From: an uncultured Pseudomonadota bacterium
GTDB lineage: Bacteria > Pseudomonadota > Alphaproteobacteria > RF32 > CAG-239
NCBI GenBank assembly: GCA_902788365.1
Contig: CADAJN010000007.1
Coordinates: forward strand, 27,391 to 91,390
Direction of reading: 5' to 3'
DNA: 64,000 nucleotides
Within the stretch, counting starts at the first letter, position 1. Every line of letters starts with the position of its first letter. The translations under genes and the position numbers were made by a program. The notes below the pieces were generated by a model. It was not told the origin of the DNA. It did not search any database and saw only the letters and a program-made list of their open reading frames with translations. Positions 56,201 to 63,435 of the stretch are shown here, piece by piece.

Positions 56201-58060
56201 TTCATCTGTTCCCATTCCGGTTACAACGCCTGCTCTTGCTAAATTACCAATGGCAATTGCACTTGTTCCATAAGAAGCTGAATTTTGACCTAAAGCAACT
56301 GTTCCTTGAGATTTTGCTCTTGATTTATTACCTAAAGCAATACCATTTTCTCCATCCGTGACAGCATTTGCACCCATTGCAATACCGCCGGTTACACCTG
56401 CATTTACAATTGCACTGTTACCAATGGCGATACTTTGTTGTCCTTGAGCTTTAGCATAATCACCAAATGCAGCTGCAGAAAGTGCCGAAGCAATAGTATG
56501 CGGACCTACAGCAATTGAATCATTGCCTGTTGCACTGGCTTTATCGTCATCCGTATATGTGCTCTTTACGCTAACATATTTAGTTCCCTCTGCAATTGCA
56601 TTATATACTGCTCCAGACGTAATCAAGTAATTTGTGCCTGTTTCGTCGGCCGTTACTGCCGTTTTAATACCATCGGCTTTCACTGTCCCTGAAGTACCAG
56701 GCAAAGTCAGAGTGTAAGCGTTCACATCGCCGTTGCTAATCACAACTTCATGATCTTCACCCTTCGAAGTAATTACGCCCTCCTTCGTCAGCTCTACTCC
56801 TTTGGCTTCTGTCGCCGCGTTAAAGTTACCTACCGTAACTGTATCTGTCGCACTTACTGCACCATTTGCCAACTCTACCGTCTTAGTATTCGCTGCAGCT
56901 CCGTCGCTTACCAAAATAGAACCATCTTTATTGATTTCTACCTTCGGCTTATTGTCACCGGTTTCTTTAACAATCTTTCCGGTTACATCTTCATCGCCGG
57001 CTACCGTGACTTTCGTCTTTTCTGCCGTTAAGATATCTGATCCATCAGCCGTTACGGTTACAGTCTTAGCTTCGTTATCTGTCGTCACTTTGGCATTAGA
57101 CGTTCCTAATTGAGTTTTGTCTGCTAAATCTCCAAGCAAAACCGTATCTACGACTGCAGCGTTGCCATCACCGTGAACCTCTTTGGTTACATAGCCTTGA
57201 GAGGTTACATTTACATACACATTTCCATGTTCGTCTACCGGCTCTCTTGCCGCATCTCTTACTATGCCTTCTATTCCACCTGCATTCGTGGTTCTGTCTG
57301 TGCCATAGAAATACAAGCCGTTTGCGTCTAAGTATACCTTCTTCTTCGCTGATCCAGCTCCGCCATTATTTACAGCAACATCACCTGCTGCAATCATTAA
57401 GCCGTAATTATCTAACGATACAGCTCTGTCAGCTCGAGTGACTGTCGGATCTGTTAAGTTTTCTGTTAATGCATTTAACCCTGCAAATAAATTCAAACTC
57501 TGTGCTGTAAACCGTGACGCATAATTTCCATGGCTATCATTGTTCCAACTACCACCGTAGTTAAAGCCTCCTTGCAGACTCGTATCTGCATTCTTCGAAT
57601 AGTATCCGGTTGAGCTTATTATGCTTGAACCCACTACTCCCGAAACTGCTATATTGAATGCATTGGTTGTAGTATCAATACCAAAACGTGCCGTGTCTGA
57701 GCCAGACGTTGCGGTTATGTTCTTGTTAGAAACTACTACCGTGCTATTGTCTCCACTTGTTGCAGACTTCCACGTCTTCGTGCCTGTAATGTCTTCTGCT
57801 CCAGACTTGTGAACAAAGTTGTTTCCTTCTCCACTGATGTAATTATATACTGCTCCAGCCGTAATCAAGTAATTTTTACCTTCTGCGTCGGCCGTTACTG
57901 CCGTTTTAATACCATCGGCTTTTATAGTATCAGTTGCGCTAGCTCCCGAATCTCCTGAAGGAAGTGTTAAAGTGGCTGCTTTTACATCGCCGCTCGCTAC
58001 AACATTACCGTTCTTTATCTCTACCGTCTTAGTATTCGCTGCAGCTCCGTCGCTTACCAA
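47240..58060 (-). CDS. Giant YadA-type trimeric autotransporter adhesin, C-terminal part
   Basis: This 3606-residue frame is the 3' end of a larger gene. The last 60 or so residues (DTQLSIGTGAYSGHTAAAVGAYHWLTDNLLLNAGMAWGD...MGVTYSW) are a YadA membrane anchor ending in an aromatic residue, which forms a trimeric outer-membrane barrel. Upstream lie many stalk repeats, YadA head blocks (AIAIGxxAxA types, at about 54790-55030 and 55870-56560), neck motifs (SAHDVATIGQVN) and a Gly6 stretch near 53570-53595. Tail-fibre-like SGxYxDLxxKPT repeats occur at about 49480-52165. The apparent start at 58060 is an internal TTG; the true frame joins the 58084-63435 piece through an apparent 64-nt deletion near 58117. 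Confidence 0.88.
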   Translation of the reverse strand: MVSDGAAANTKTVEIKNGNVVASGDVKAATLTLPSGDSGASATDTIKADGIKTAVTADAEGKNYLITAGAVYNYISGEGNNFVHKSGAEDITGTKTWKSATSGDNSTVVVSNKNITATSGSDTARFGIDTTTNAFNIAVSGVVGSSIISSTGYYSKNADTSLQGGFNYGGSWNNDSHGNYASRFTAQSLNLFAGLNALTENLTDPTVTRADRAVSLDNYGLMIAAGDVAVNNGGAGSAKKKVYLDANGLYFYGTDRTTNAGGIEGIVRDAAREPVDEHGNVYVNVTSQGYVTKEVHGDGNAAVVDTVLLGDLADKTQLGTSNAKVTTDNEAKTVTVTADGSDILTAEKTKVTVAGDEDVTGKIVKETGDNKPKVEINKDGSILVSDGAAANTKTVELANGAVSATDTVTVGNFNAATEAKGVELTKEGVITSKGEDHEVVISNGDVNAYTLTLPGTSGTVKADGIKTAVTADETGTNYLITSGAVYNAIAEGTKYVSVKSTYTDDDKASATGNDSIAVGPHTIASALSAAAFGDYAKAQGQQSIAIGNSAIVNAGVTGGIAMGANAVTDGENGIALGNKSRAKSQGTVALGQNSASYGTSAIAIGNLARAGVVTGMGTDEVPYVYTTPADYAIALGHNAKVSGTSGIAMGVNANAGIVAIALGQNASAVDGAVVLGNGASSSSGHGVALGTNANVAAAATNSVAIGQNSAATVANTFSVGATNNTRRIVNVTEGSADHDAVTVSQLGAIATKTPYLNDSTTNTKSFGTATGQITVGSAISTLGKRIGTLTESGEHYRAGSTVEAQLDNIDTNVYNAIHGNNDARKFGDKAASTTIGKEKAKIALTEADSTVAITGNETVSGTVTADGKITGNDGLEIKDVNGSETAAKTVLKADKNGVVVGTSTNQKSLTVNGTTTSTGLLTAEDGLTVQDGGETLLTVNTTDGVKVANGKALNVGDGTAESANATFSINGTGNITSIDNTPESAEGLKDNQVLATMASVNQATSTATKYVKVNSTGDNAASATGTDAIAIGRNAEAAGANSVALGQGSKTLATDGNAVSVGDSESDLYRKIINVANGTSAHDVATIGQVNTNNTGVLGAIYDVTAADQTVAYNAAALTDKLYSTKGTGAASTNLTGALNNLADNVKAATGSAISDTGHVENDYLKGVTAVDYTALTNDSEIVLASAIGQINKNVGTAITGTTRYKDGATTAAGNTVNQNIEALDKSIGTFLSQEDADAIKTHTNELRALVTAAKTTVNTTKAAWEQEVAVKWAEYQEALEAQSEDVQAKYEAWQAAKNKQTDTGIAYTAADRALTTAQNNLDNYKATNPEQNLYTIKRTADVTQNLVNLDNRLGDFASIPDTHAYVSKDKSVAESLVSLDDAIGTWGGVETSGKYIGKSKNFEGGISVGQALTALDNALGSNEGVTGLYTIKNTPFGTVDEEEVMHTVASDLAALDEVIGDKNSLVGTYLDKTKTLTQNMKILNNAIEAGGGGGGGDIAVLKERVDDIEYHIIGSWPTTTEADYYYNSIAGRLTQAQISTSLMSLDRGVAKNTYELQNITSIVGNQVNGKKDVNGNITGGTNYIYGTADRPGDKPEIVPITLNLYNLDKAIGKVAQDGTVIKATHNATGKPDESVSVASNLVLLDSAVATKINETQAKALIKADAVNGTYDESIDYVTGTIGAAIKAASSGASAEALVGTIKQADGVTTLTVADALGVNSDSHKLVFKDTYGNLAKHEGATTTEPKSVVEAFANLDTNIGKIHGLVTQTADGYMYNATDPNERGEKPWTNLAVGTTVEEDLLALNKSVGNRNQLVTGTNYTNPTGASNLSVADAVKNLDSGVKTALDLKADEADLADYAQINGDNYTPTAGLYDKIESQITGKGYITKDVSDLTNYTTTADLQDDSKDLQIAAANIKTTDDLQFASATEKAGWNDKYTKAEVNAFKVSKWENDAGYITKDVSDLTNYTKTSDLAKVATSGKFADLIEKPTTLAGYGITDAQGKIDANHKLNGAYIQNATITKTQLANGAVEKEQLADNAVTSEKIKDGAITNADISADANIASSKIRFNAAQDAALGSGINSTKVAQITKNANDIDNLETWQTGASIDIANLKTTVGGAASGLVKDMADAKNAITSQGTRLTSAEGKISSLETTVGNSSSGLVKDVADIKSAGYQTADQVEDKITSKGYTTMDAVEAKGYATTTEVNAGLNGKQDKITTSNKLAANLVEGLSEVATGGNLAMDKVTGLDAALSGKQDTISDLATIRSGAAAGATSIQGVRVNGVAQTVNSAHEVLLTADTTATQNSTNLITSGAVYSGLDLKANKADLATVATTGQYSDLIGAPTDVSSFTNDAGYITKDVDNLDNYYTKAQLNTENGGAVVHGSNLTDGSVSQAKLDTTLSNKIDSFIRKDVSDLTYYTTTADLQDGSKDLQIAAANIKTTDALQFVSATEKAGWNDKYTKAEVNAFKVSKWENDAGYITKSVDNLDNYYTKAQLNTENGGAVVHGSNLTAGSVALNKLATTNLSQFTNDAGFITSVVEKSESSATPVEAFRVSAINTAGGGKMATFAVTSDGVKVNGSNVATALDLEGKQNKLTSTSGNAGSGIRITDDGVISVTGIGPDEIADGAVTTPKLADKAVTKDKLAQAVQDSLALADSALQKTNVDNSTIVWDDANKQIKVGTITNANITDGSISQGKIDGLTSDLASKFAWSNIVGTNSEAVSASTKVYSQAKTDELLDQKANLSGAAFTGSVSVAGSLTQGGYDVLTTNSALAGGKLVDESVTKAKLAQAVQNSLDLADSAVQSVTEGTTAGAISVDGTPVKVHGLATVATSGSYTDLINKPTKVSDFTNDVGYQTATDVANTLGMDAIASSTPYISKNDKVGTNLNALATRLKTTTDDLAKVVNGTTQVGKAEQAVKDGSGNVIADTYLKKAGNAATSVAITDENGLITFGKVDTAHIADNAIKTAQLNDNAVTEGKIADGAVMMSKLGNDVKSTSVAAGDDKLVTSSAVHSYVTTNYYDKAAIDSSIGDINQAINDEAAARRLGDRQLLSSIQSTNQVINDFVASTKPTNGKYVTNGNTVAQNFNALDAAVKGVSDTIGDMSALSGSYVDGTKTVAQNLQSLNDNISSQGQDVRELKEAIKVVDKDDSTKTRGRYVDGANLTIGKNVMELDKAIVNIEDNMIGVVTDGTYVKAADSGQARSVADNLEALDSAIGQTAAGHYVAASTNPDGSLAASVADNMKSIDDQLYAASTALGGGFTTDPTTGEKSWSANVIVPTDATTPGGTYVPEYGNISVTTVTQALEKIKGSIGLGDVLGSTAAGTSTNGVSIENTVNENIAALNGKLGDMTRLNKDLKNLTNGGDTLPSTVVEALNNIDATLGQVHGLADKLREAGSYNGNLANDTLEHHLTNLDAAIGDRSRMNNTSFDNYASLAGKDTASAITSIASNIGKAEDLGQAMNGVSSANTVNKNIASLNEAIGNLSGLQETAYVSQATNVTDAIKALDANMYRLDYQVNDLDNRYRKLRKEFQTGMASMAAMSALAPNARAYGDTQLSIGTGAYSGHTAAAVGAYHWLTDNLLLNAGMAWGDTSDVIYRMGVTYSW

Positions 58061-58083
58061 AATAGAACCATCTTTATTGATTT

Positions 58084-61000
58084 CTACCTTCGGCTTATTG
58101 TCACCGGTTTCTTTAACTCTGATCCATCGGCCGTTACGGTTACCGTCTTAGCGCCGCCATTTAAAGCCACTCCGGCTAAAGTCTCAGCCTCCGCTGTGCC
58201 TGTTTTCTTTGTAACACCTAATGTTACTTTCTTAGCTTCTTCTTCTGCTGCTTCAACTTTAACGTTTGATGTATATTTATCCTCGCCATCTACATATTCG
58301 GCTGAGATTTCATCCGTATCGGCAATAGCTTTTTCAACAGAGGCTTTTGTTGCCAATACTTTATTATTAGCGTCTTCTGTGTCTGTCGTCGTATCTATGC
58401 TGGTTACTTCTTTACCGGCTAACTTAAATGAACCACTTGTCAATGAGTTGCTTGCATCCACTTCAAAGCCACTGACTGAAACAACTTTCTTATCACTTGT
58501 TAAGCCATTTGCCGTTCCTGTTAAGGTTGCTCCTGATGTACCGCCTACTTTTACCGTGCCCGCAAATGTTGCATTGCCGTCTTTGGCATCAAGCGTTATT
58601 TTCGCTGTCTCGGCATTGCTTAATGTCAAGTTCTTACCGCTGAATAACATATTATATGTTCCGGCATCTGCGTTTCCCGATGCTATCGTTTGTGAAAACG
58701 TCTTTGCGCCGGTGATATTTTCAGAACCACTCTTATGAACAAAGTTGTTTGCTGTATCACTATTATCTATGTCATTCTTAGCCAAACGATTGCTTAAAGC
58801 TCTCAGGTTTGCGTTTATTGATGCATTTTGTGCTATATCCGTTGCTACACCTGCTGCTGTAACATCTGCCGGAGCTGCTACCCAAGCACCTATATTGCTG
58901 TTTAATTGCGTAATTAAACCTGTTATACTGTCTTTTGACGCCAGCGTTCCGTTTGTGCCGTAATTAACCGTTCCGGCAGCCAAATCGCCTGAGGTCCACT
59001 TGCCGTCTGTGGCTGCAAACGAGCCACCCATGCCTTGGCTAACATTATGAGCTAAGCTGTCTATTGCCTGATTTATAGTTGACTTATTGCTTATTGCATT
59101 TTCAGTCAAATATCCTAACTTACCGGCACGGTTGTTGATTGTATTTAACGCCTCACTTAATTTCATTGTGCTGGTTGATTCCAACAAGCCGTTTTCATCT
59201 GTCGGAGTGAAATCAGCCGCTCCGGCACCAGACTTAACCGATGCCATGGTCGCCAGTATCATGTTATCTCCTGTTGATGACGCCGTATTATCTATGCTGG
59301 TTACGCCGCCTGTGCCGTTGATGCTGAATGTTGCATTTGCACTGCTGGCTGTGTTATCGCCTACATTCAAAGCCTTGCCGTTGGCAACCTTAACGCCATT
59401 TGTTGCATCTACCGTCAAAATTGTTTCAGCAGGTTGACCCTCTGTTACAACATCTTTAATCTCTAAGCCGTCATTGCCCGTTATCTTACCTGTGGTGTCT
59501 AACGTGCCGTCCACTGACGTTTTACCCTTAATCGCTACATTCGGATCGGTATCGCCGCCATCAATCGTAATGCCAGCTTGCAACGTTGGAGATGAAGTGC
59601 CTTTCGTTACACCTAACGTTACTTTCTTAGCTTCTTCTGCTTCAACTTTAACGCTTGATGTATATTTATTATCACCTGTACCATATTCGGCTGACATTTC
59701 ATCCATATCGGCAATGGCTTGTTCGCGGTCGTAAATTTCTTTGACAATCGCCGTGTCTAACGCCATTAAGTTGGAGCCTACTCCGTTTGCTCCGGTTTCC
59801 GCGTTATATAAACTTAACTTACTCGAACGAGTTACCCCAGTTGCTACCTCTCTGTCATTCGCGTTCCATGTGCCAATTGCTTTATCTATCGCACTGGTAG
59901 CTGATAACAATGATGCGTTATCCGACACATAATTGTTGCTTGCGTAATTTGTTACCACGTCGCCGGCATCAGAAATTGCTCCACCGGTAATGGCTTTTAC
60001 ATTGTCTGCTATATTATTTAACGCGCCTGTCAGGTTAGTCGATGCCGTGCCTGTTCCTTTTACTGAATACAACTTATCTGTTAACGCTGCGTCGTCATAC
60101 GCAACGGTTTGGTTTGCCGCTGTTACTTTATAAATTGCACCCAGTACCGTATTGTTATTGGTATTCACTTGGCCAATGGTTGCTACGTCATGCGCCGATG
60201 TACCGTCTGCGGCATTGATAATCCGACGGAATAAATTATTATCATCCGCTATATAATAACCCACTGAAACCGCATTACCATCGGTTGATAAAGTCTTAGA
60301 AAATGAACCCAACGCAATTGAAGAAGTTCCATTTGCTTCTGCTCCAACACCCAGCGCGATTGAAGCACCTCCAGTCGCTTGGGCCGAATTACCAATTGCT
60401 ATTGCACTATCTGCAGAACCTGTTACTTTATTGTCCGAAAGAGTGCCTGCCACGGCATCAGTACCCATAGCAATCGAATTATTACCGGCAGCAATAGCTC
60501 CTGCTCCTTGTGCTATACTCTTAATCGTATTTGCTGAAACATACTTACCTTCGGTTGTATCCCATATCATATTTGCTTTAGAATTGACGCCTAAAGCGAT
60601 TGCACCTACTCCGCCTGCTTGTGTATTTTTACCAATGGCAATTGCATCTGTGCCGGTCGCCGAAGCCGCGTTATCACCGGTTGAATTTACCTTAACATAC
60701 TTCGTGGCGTCGCTCGTCGCTCGGCTTACTGAAGCCATCGTCGCTAAAATCTTGTCATTTCCTGTAGCTGTTGCCGCTGTGCCATCTATGCTGGTTACGG
60801 CGCCGGTGCCGTTGATGCTAAATGTTGCATCTCCGGTGTCTGAATCGCCTACATTCAAAGCCTTGCCGTTGGCAACCTTAACGCCACCTGTCGTATTTAC
60901 CGTTAACAACGTTGCACCGCCGTCTTGAACAGTTAAGCCATCTTCTGCCGTCAATAAGCCCTTAGAAGTCGTTGTTCCATTAACCGTCAAAGACTTTTGG

Positions 61001-63435
61001 TTTGTTGATGTGCCAACCACAACACCATCTTTATCCGCCTTCAACACGGTCTTAGCTTCAGTTTCACTCGCGTTAACATCTTTGATTTCTAAGCCGTCAT
61101 TGCCAGTTATCTTGCCGGTGGCTGTTAATGTGCCGCTAACGGTTTCGTTGCCCGTTATCGCCACTGTTGAGCTGGATTCCGTCACGGTAATCTTCGCGTT
61201 TGTATCACCGATGGTTGTTGATGTTGCATTGTTGCCAAATGTTATTGCATTATCATCTCCATGTATCGCATTATATACATTCGTATCAATAGCATCTAAC
61301 TGCGCTTCAACCGTGCTGCCTGAACGATAATATTCTCCGCTTTCTGTTAATGTGCCTATTTTTTTAGCTATAGCACTTAAGTTTGCACCAACCGTATTTG
61401 TTGTGCTAATGGCTTTGGCTTCCGAATCGCCAATTATCGGTGTGTTTGCTTCAATTGCGCCTAACTGTGTTTGAATAGCCCCTGTCACACCGCTAACATA
61501 ACCAATTTCGTCTGCTGTGGTGCTGCCATGCGATATCACTTTGCCGTTTGCATCTGAAACTAACGCCATATTTGCGCCGGTCACTTTAATGTTATCAGCC
61601 ACATCTTTTAACGCTTTTGCCGTTACCAGATTTGTTTTTAATCTGTCTTGATAAGCTGGATCTGATTCAGACTGTTCCTTCGTCGGTATGCTGTTGACAA
61701 TACCTTTTACAACTTGCGAACCTTCATCTGTGCCAAAACGCAAACCAGTTGTCGCGCTCAATGTCGTTAAACCTGTTACGCCTAAGGCACCGTTAACCTT
61801 TGCGCCGCCTGAAACATTTAAGCCATTTGTTGTAGCGCTTAAAATTGTGGTATTTGTGCCGTCGCTCAAGGTCAACGCATTTTGCGCTAAGCTTGTGTTT
61901 GCGCCGGCGTTCACTGTGGCCGTGCTTAAAGCACTATCTGTTAATGTGCTTGATGCTGAGCCATTACCCACTGTTAATGTGCCGTCTACCAACGTTGTGT
62001 TTGTTCCGGCCTTAATGCCGTTTGTTGCGTTGATTTGCTCCGAAAACGTCTTCGTTCCTGTTATGGTTTCTGGGCCGGTTTTATGAACCAATGTGGCATC
62101 AAGAGCGCGCACTGCGCCTGATTTTATCAGTTTACCGTCGTTGTCATAAGTATCAGGATGTTCGGTCGGATTTGCCTGATAGAAAATACCCGTTGTGTTA
62201 TTATCTGCCGTGGTTACTGCAGCGAAAATGTCGCCGCTTACTGTATTCAACTGCGTGTCTAATGCCGTTAAGGCTGCACCGACAGATTGGCCACCTTCAA
62301 AATTCAACGACTTGCCGATATAATGGCCGGTTTCGGTCGCACTGCCCCATGTGCCGATGGCCGTATCAAGCGCCAACAGGTTGTCGCTCAGCGAGGTGGC
62401 CTCCTTTATATTCACAAAGTGTGTTTCATCAGGCGCTGTCGGATCGCCATATGAGCGGCTAGAAGAAGCTAGAATTTGAGAGCCTGTTCCACCGCTTATC
62501 GCTGTGACATAATTGTTCTTTGTGCCGCTATATTTGTTAGCACCACTATTCCATCCGCCATCAACAATCTCTTTAATTTTGCTTTTCACCGCGGCTTTAT
62601 CGCTGAGAGTCACATCAGTCATATCAAAGTCACCATCCACAGTTAAAGTCGCGGTTGCAGGTGTTCCGGAATTATCATAAGTGACTTCTAATTCGCCCGT
62701 ATAATGATAGAAATTGCTGGCGGTTTGCGAGTCTTTTACCACATAATTACCGTCTTGAGTCAATTTTATTTGATTTACCGTTACCGCATCTTGATCAAAG
62801 AAGCCATCGGCAAGATTAACTATTCTATTATTTCTGGAAGTTCCTCCTTTACCGACTGAAATCGTGTATTGTTGATCTGCCATGGAATTAAAGCCCAGCG
62901 CCGTAGAGCGGTAGCCGGTCGCATGTGCAGCACGCCCCAACGCCGTAGATTGAGTGCCGGTCGCTTGTGCAGCACGCCCCAACGCCGTAGAGTTGTCGCC
63001 GGTCGCTTGTGCAGCACGCCCCAGCGCCGTAGAGCCGACGCCGGTCGCTTGTGCCTCCTCCCCCAACGCCGTAGAGTTGTCGCCGGTCGCTTGTGCTTTA
63101 TATCCTATTGCCGTCGAGGAGACGCTGGTCGCTTGTGCATTATATCCTATTGCCGTAGCGTAATAATTATCTCCTAATTTACCGGCGATGGCGTTATCGC
63201 CAATGGCGATGTCACCTATGCCATAAGCAATGGCGTCAACCGCACCGATCTTTCTCGGATTCACTTTAACATAATCGCTGTGGACCAAACCTGCACTTGC
63301 TAAACCAGTTACCGGATCAATTTCTCCCTTCGGAAGTGTTGAATCTACTTGACTCTTCGTATAATAGTTATTATCTAGATATCCGGCGGTAACCAGAGCA
63401 TGGTCAGAAGTGCTGGCAGCACTGGAAAATGTCAA
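58084..63435 (-). CDS. Giant trimeric autotransporter adhesin, central part (frame-disrupted)
   Basis: This 1783-residue frame has no ribosome site and a spurious TTG start. It carries the upstream stalk and head repeats of the same adhesin. A fine run of YadA head repeats (STALGRAAQATGDN types) is encoded at about 62880-63160, and further heads and necks at about 60150-60700. Its 3' end runs through KTVTVTADGS and then into a wrong frame at 58117. Compared with the intact repeat copy at 56893-57080, 64 bases are missing. At the 5' end it must be joined to the 63432-64000 frame. Confidence 0.8.
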   Translation of the reverse strand: MTFSSAASTSDHALVTAGYLDNNYYTKSQVDSTLPKGEIDPVTGLASAGLVHSDYVKVNPRKIGAVDAIAYGIGDIAIGDNAIAGKLGDNYYATAIGYNAQATSVSSTAIGYKAQATGDNSTALGEEAQATGVGSTALGRAAQATGDNSTALGRAAQATGTQSTALGRAAHATGYRSTALGFNSMADQQYTISVGKGGTSRNNRIVNLADGFFDQDAVTVNQIKLTQDGNYVVKDSQTASNFYHYTGELEVTYDNSGTPATATLTVDGDFDMTDVTLSDKAAVKSKIKEIVDGGWNSGANKYSGTKNNYVTAISGGTGSQILASSSRSYGDPTAPDETHFVNIKEATSLSDNLLALDTAIGTWGSATETGHYIGKSLNFEGGQSVGAALTALDTQLNTVSGDIFAAVTTADNNTTGIFYQANPTEHPDTYDNDGKLIKSGAVRALDATLVHKTGPETITGTKTFSEQINATNGIKAGTNTTLVDGTLTVGNGSASSTLTDSALSTATVNAGANTSLAQNALTLSDGTNTTILSATTNGLNVSGGAKVNGALGVTGLTTLSATTGLRFGTDEGSQVVKGIVNSIPTKEQSESDPAYQDRLKTNLVTAKALKDVADNIKVTGANMALVSDANGKVISHGSTTADEIGYVSGVTGAIQTQLGAIEANTPIIGDSEAKAISTTNTVGANLSAIAKKIGTLTESGEYYRSGSTVEAQLDAIDTNVYNAIHGDDNAITFGNNATSTTIGDTNAKITVTESSSTVAITGNETVSGTLTATGKITGNDGLEIKDVNASETEAKTVLKADKDGVVVGTSTNQKSLTVNGTTTSKGLLTAEDGLTVQDGGATLLTVNTTGGVKVANGKALNVGDSDTGDATFSINGTGAVTSIDGTAATATGNDKILATMASVSRATSDATKYVKVNSTGDNAASATGTDAIAIGKNTQAGGVGAIALGVNSKANMIWDTTEGKYVSANTIKSIAQGAGAIAAGNNSIAMGTDAVAGTLSDNKVTGSADSAIAIGNSAQATGGASIALGVGAEANGTSSIALGSFSKTLSTDGNAVSVGYYIADDNNLFRRIINAADGTSAHDVATIGQVNTNNNTVLGAIYKVTAANQTVAYDDAALTDKLYSVKGTGTASTNLTGALNNIADNVKAITGGAISDAGDVVTNYASNNYVSDNASLLSATSAIDKAIGTWNANDREVATGVTRSSKLSLYNAETGANGVGSNLMALDTAIVKEIYDREQAIADMDEMSAEYGTGDNKYTSSVKVEAEEAKKVTLGVTKGTSSPTLQAGITIDGGDTDPNVAIKGKTSVDGTLDTTGKITGNDGLEIKDVVTEGQPAETILTVDATNGVKVANGKALNVGDNTASSANATFSINGTGGVTSIDNTASSTGDNMILATMASVKSGAGAADFTPTDENGLLESTSTMKLSEALNTINNRAGKLGYLTENAISNKSTINQAIDSLAHNVSQGMGGSFAATDGKWTSGDLAAGTVNYGTNGTLASKDSITGLITQLNSNIGAWVAAPADVTAAGVATDIAQNASINANLRALSNRLAKNDIDNSDTANNFVHKSGSENITGAKTFSQTIASGNADAGTYNMLFSGKNLTLSNAETAKITLDAKDGNATFAGTVKVGGTSGATLTGTANGLTSDKKVVSVSGFEVDASNSLTSGSFKLAGKEVTSIDTTTDTEDANNKVLATKASVEKAIADTDEISAEYVDGEDKYTSNVKVEAAEEEAKKVTLGVTKKTGTAEAETLAGVALNGGAKTVTVTADGSELKKPVTISRR

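Noticed and set aside
62880..63160. Regularly spaced repeats suggesting a CRISPR array
   Set aside because: The repeats are in frame and encode 14-residue YadA head repeats; there are no unique spacers and no cas genes.
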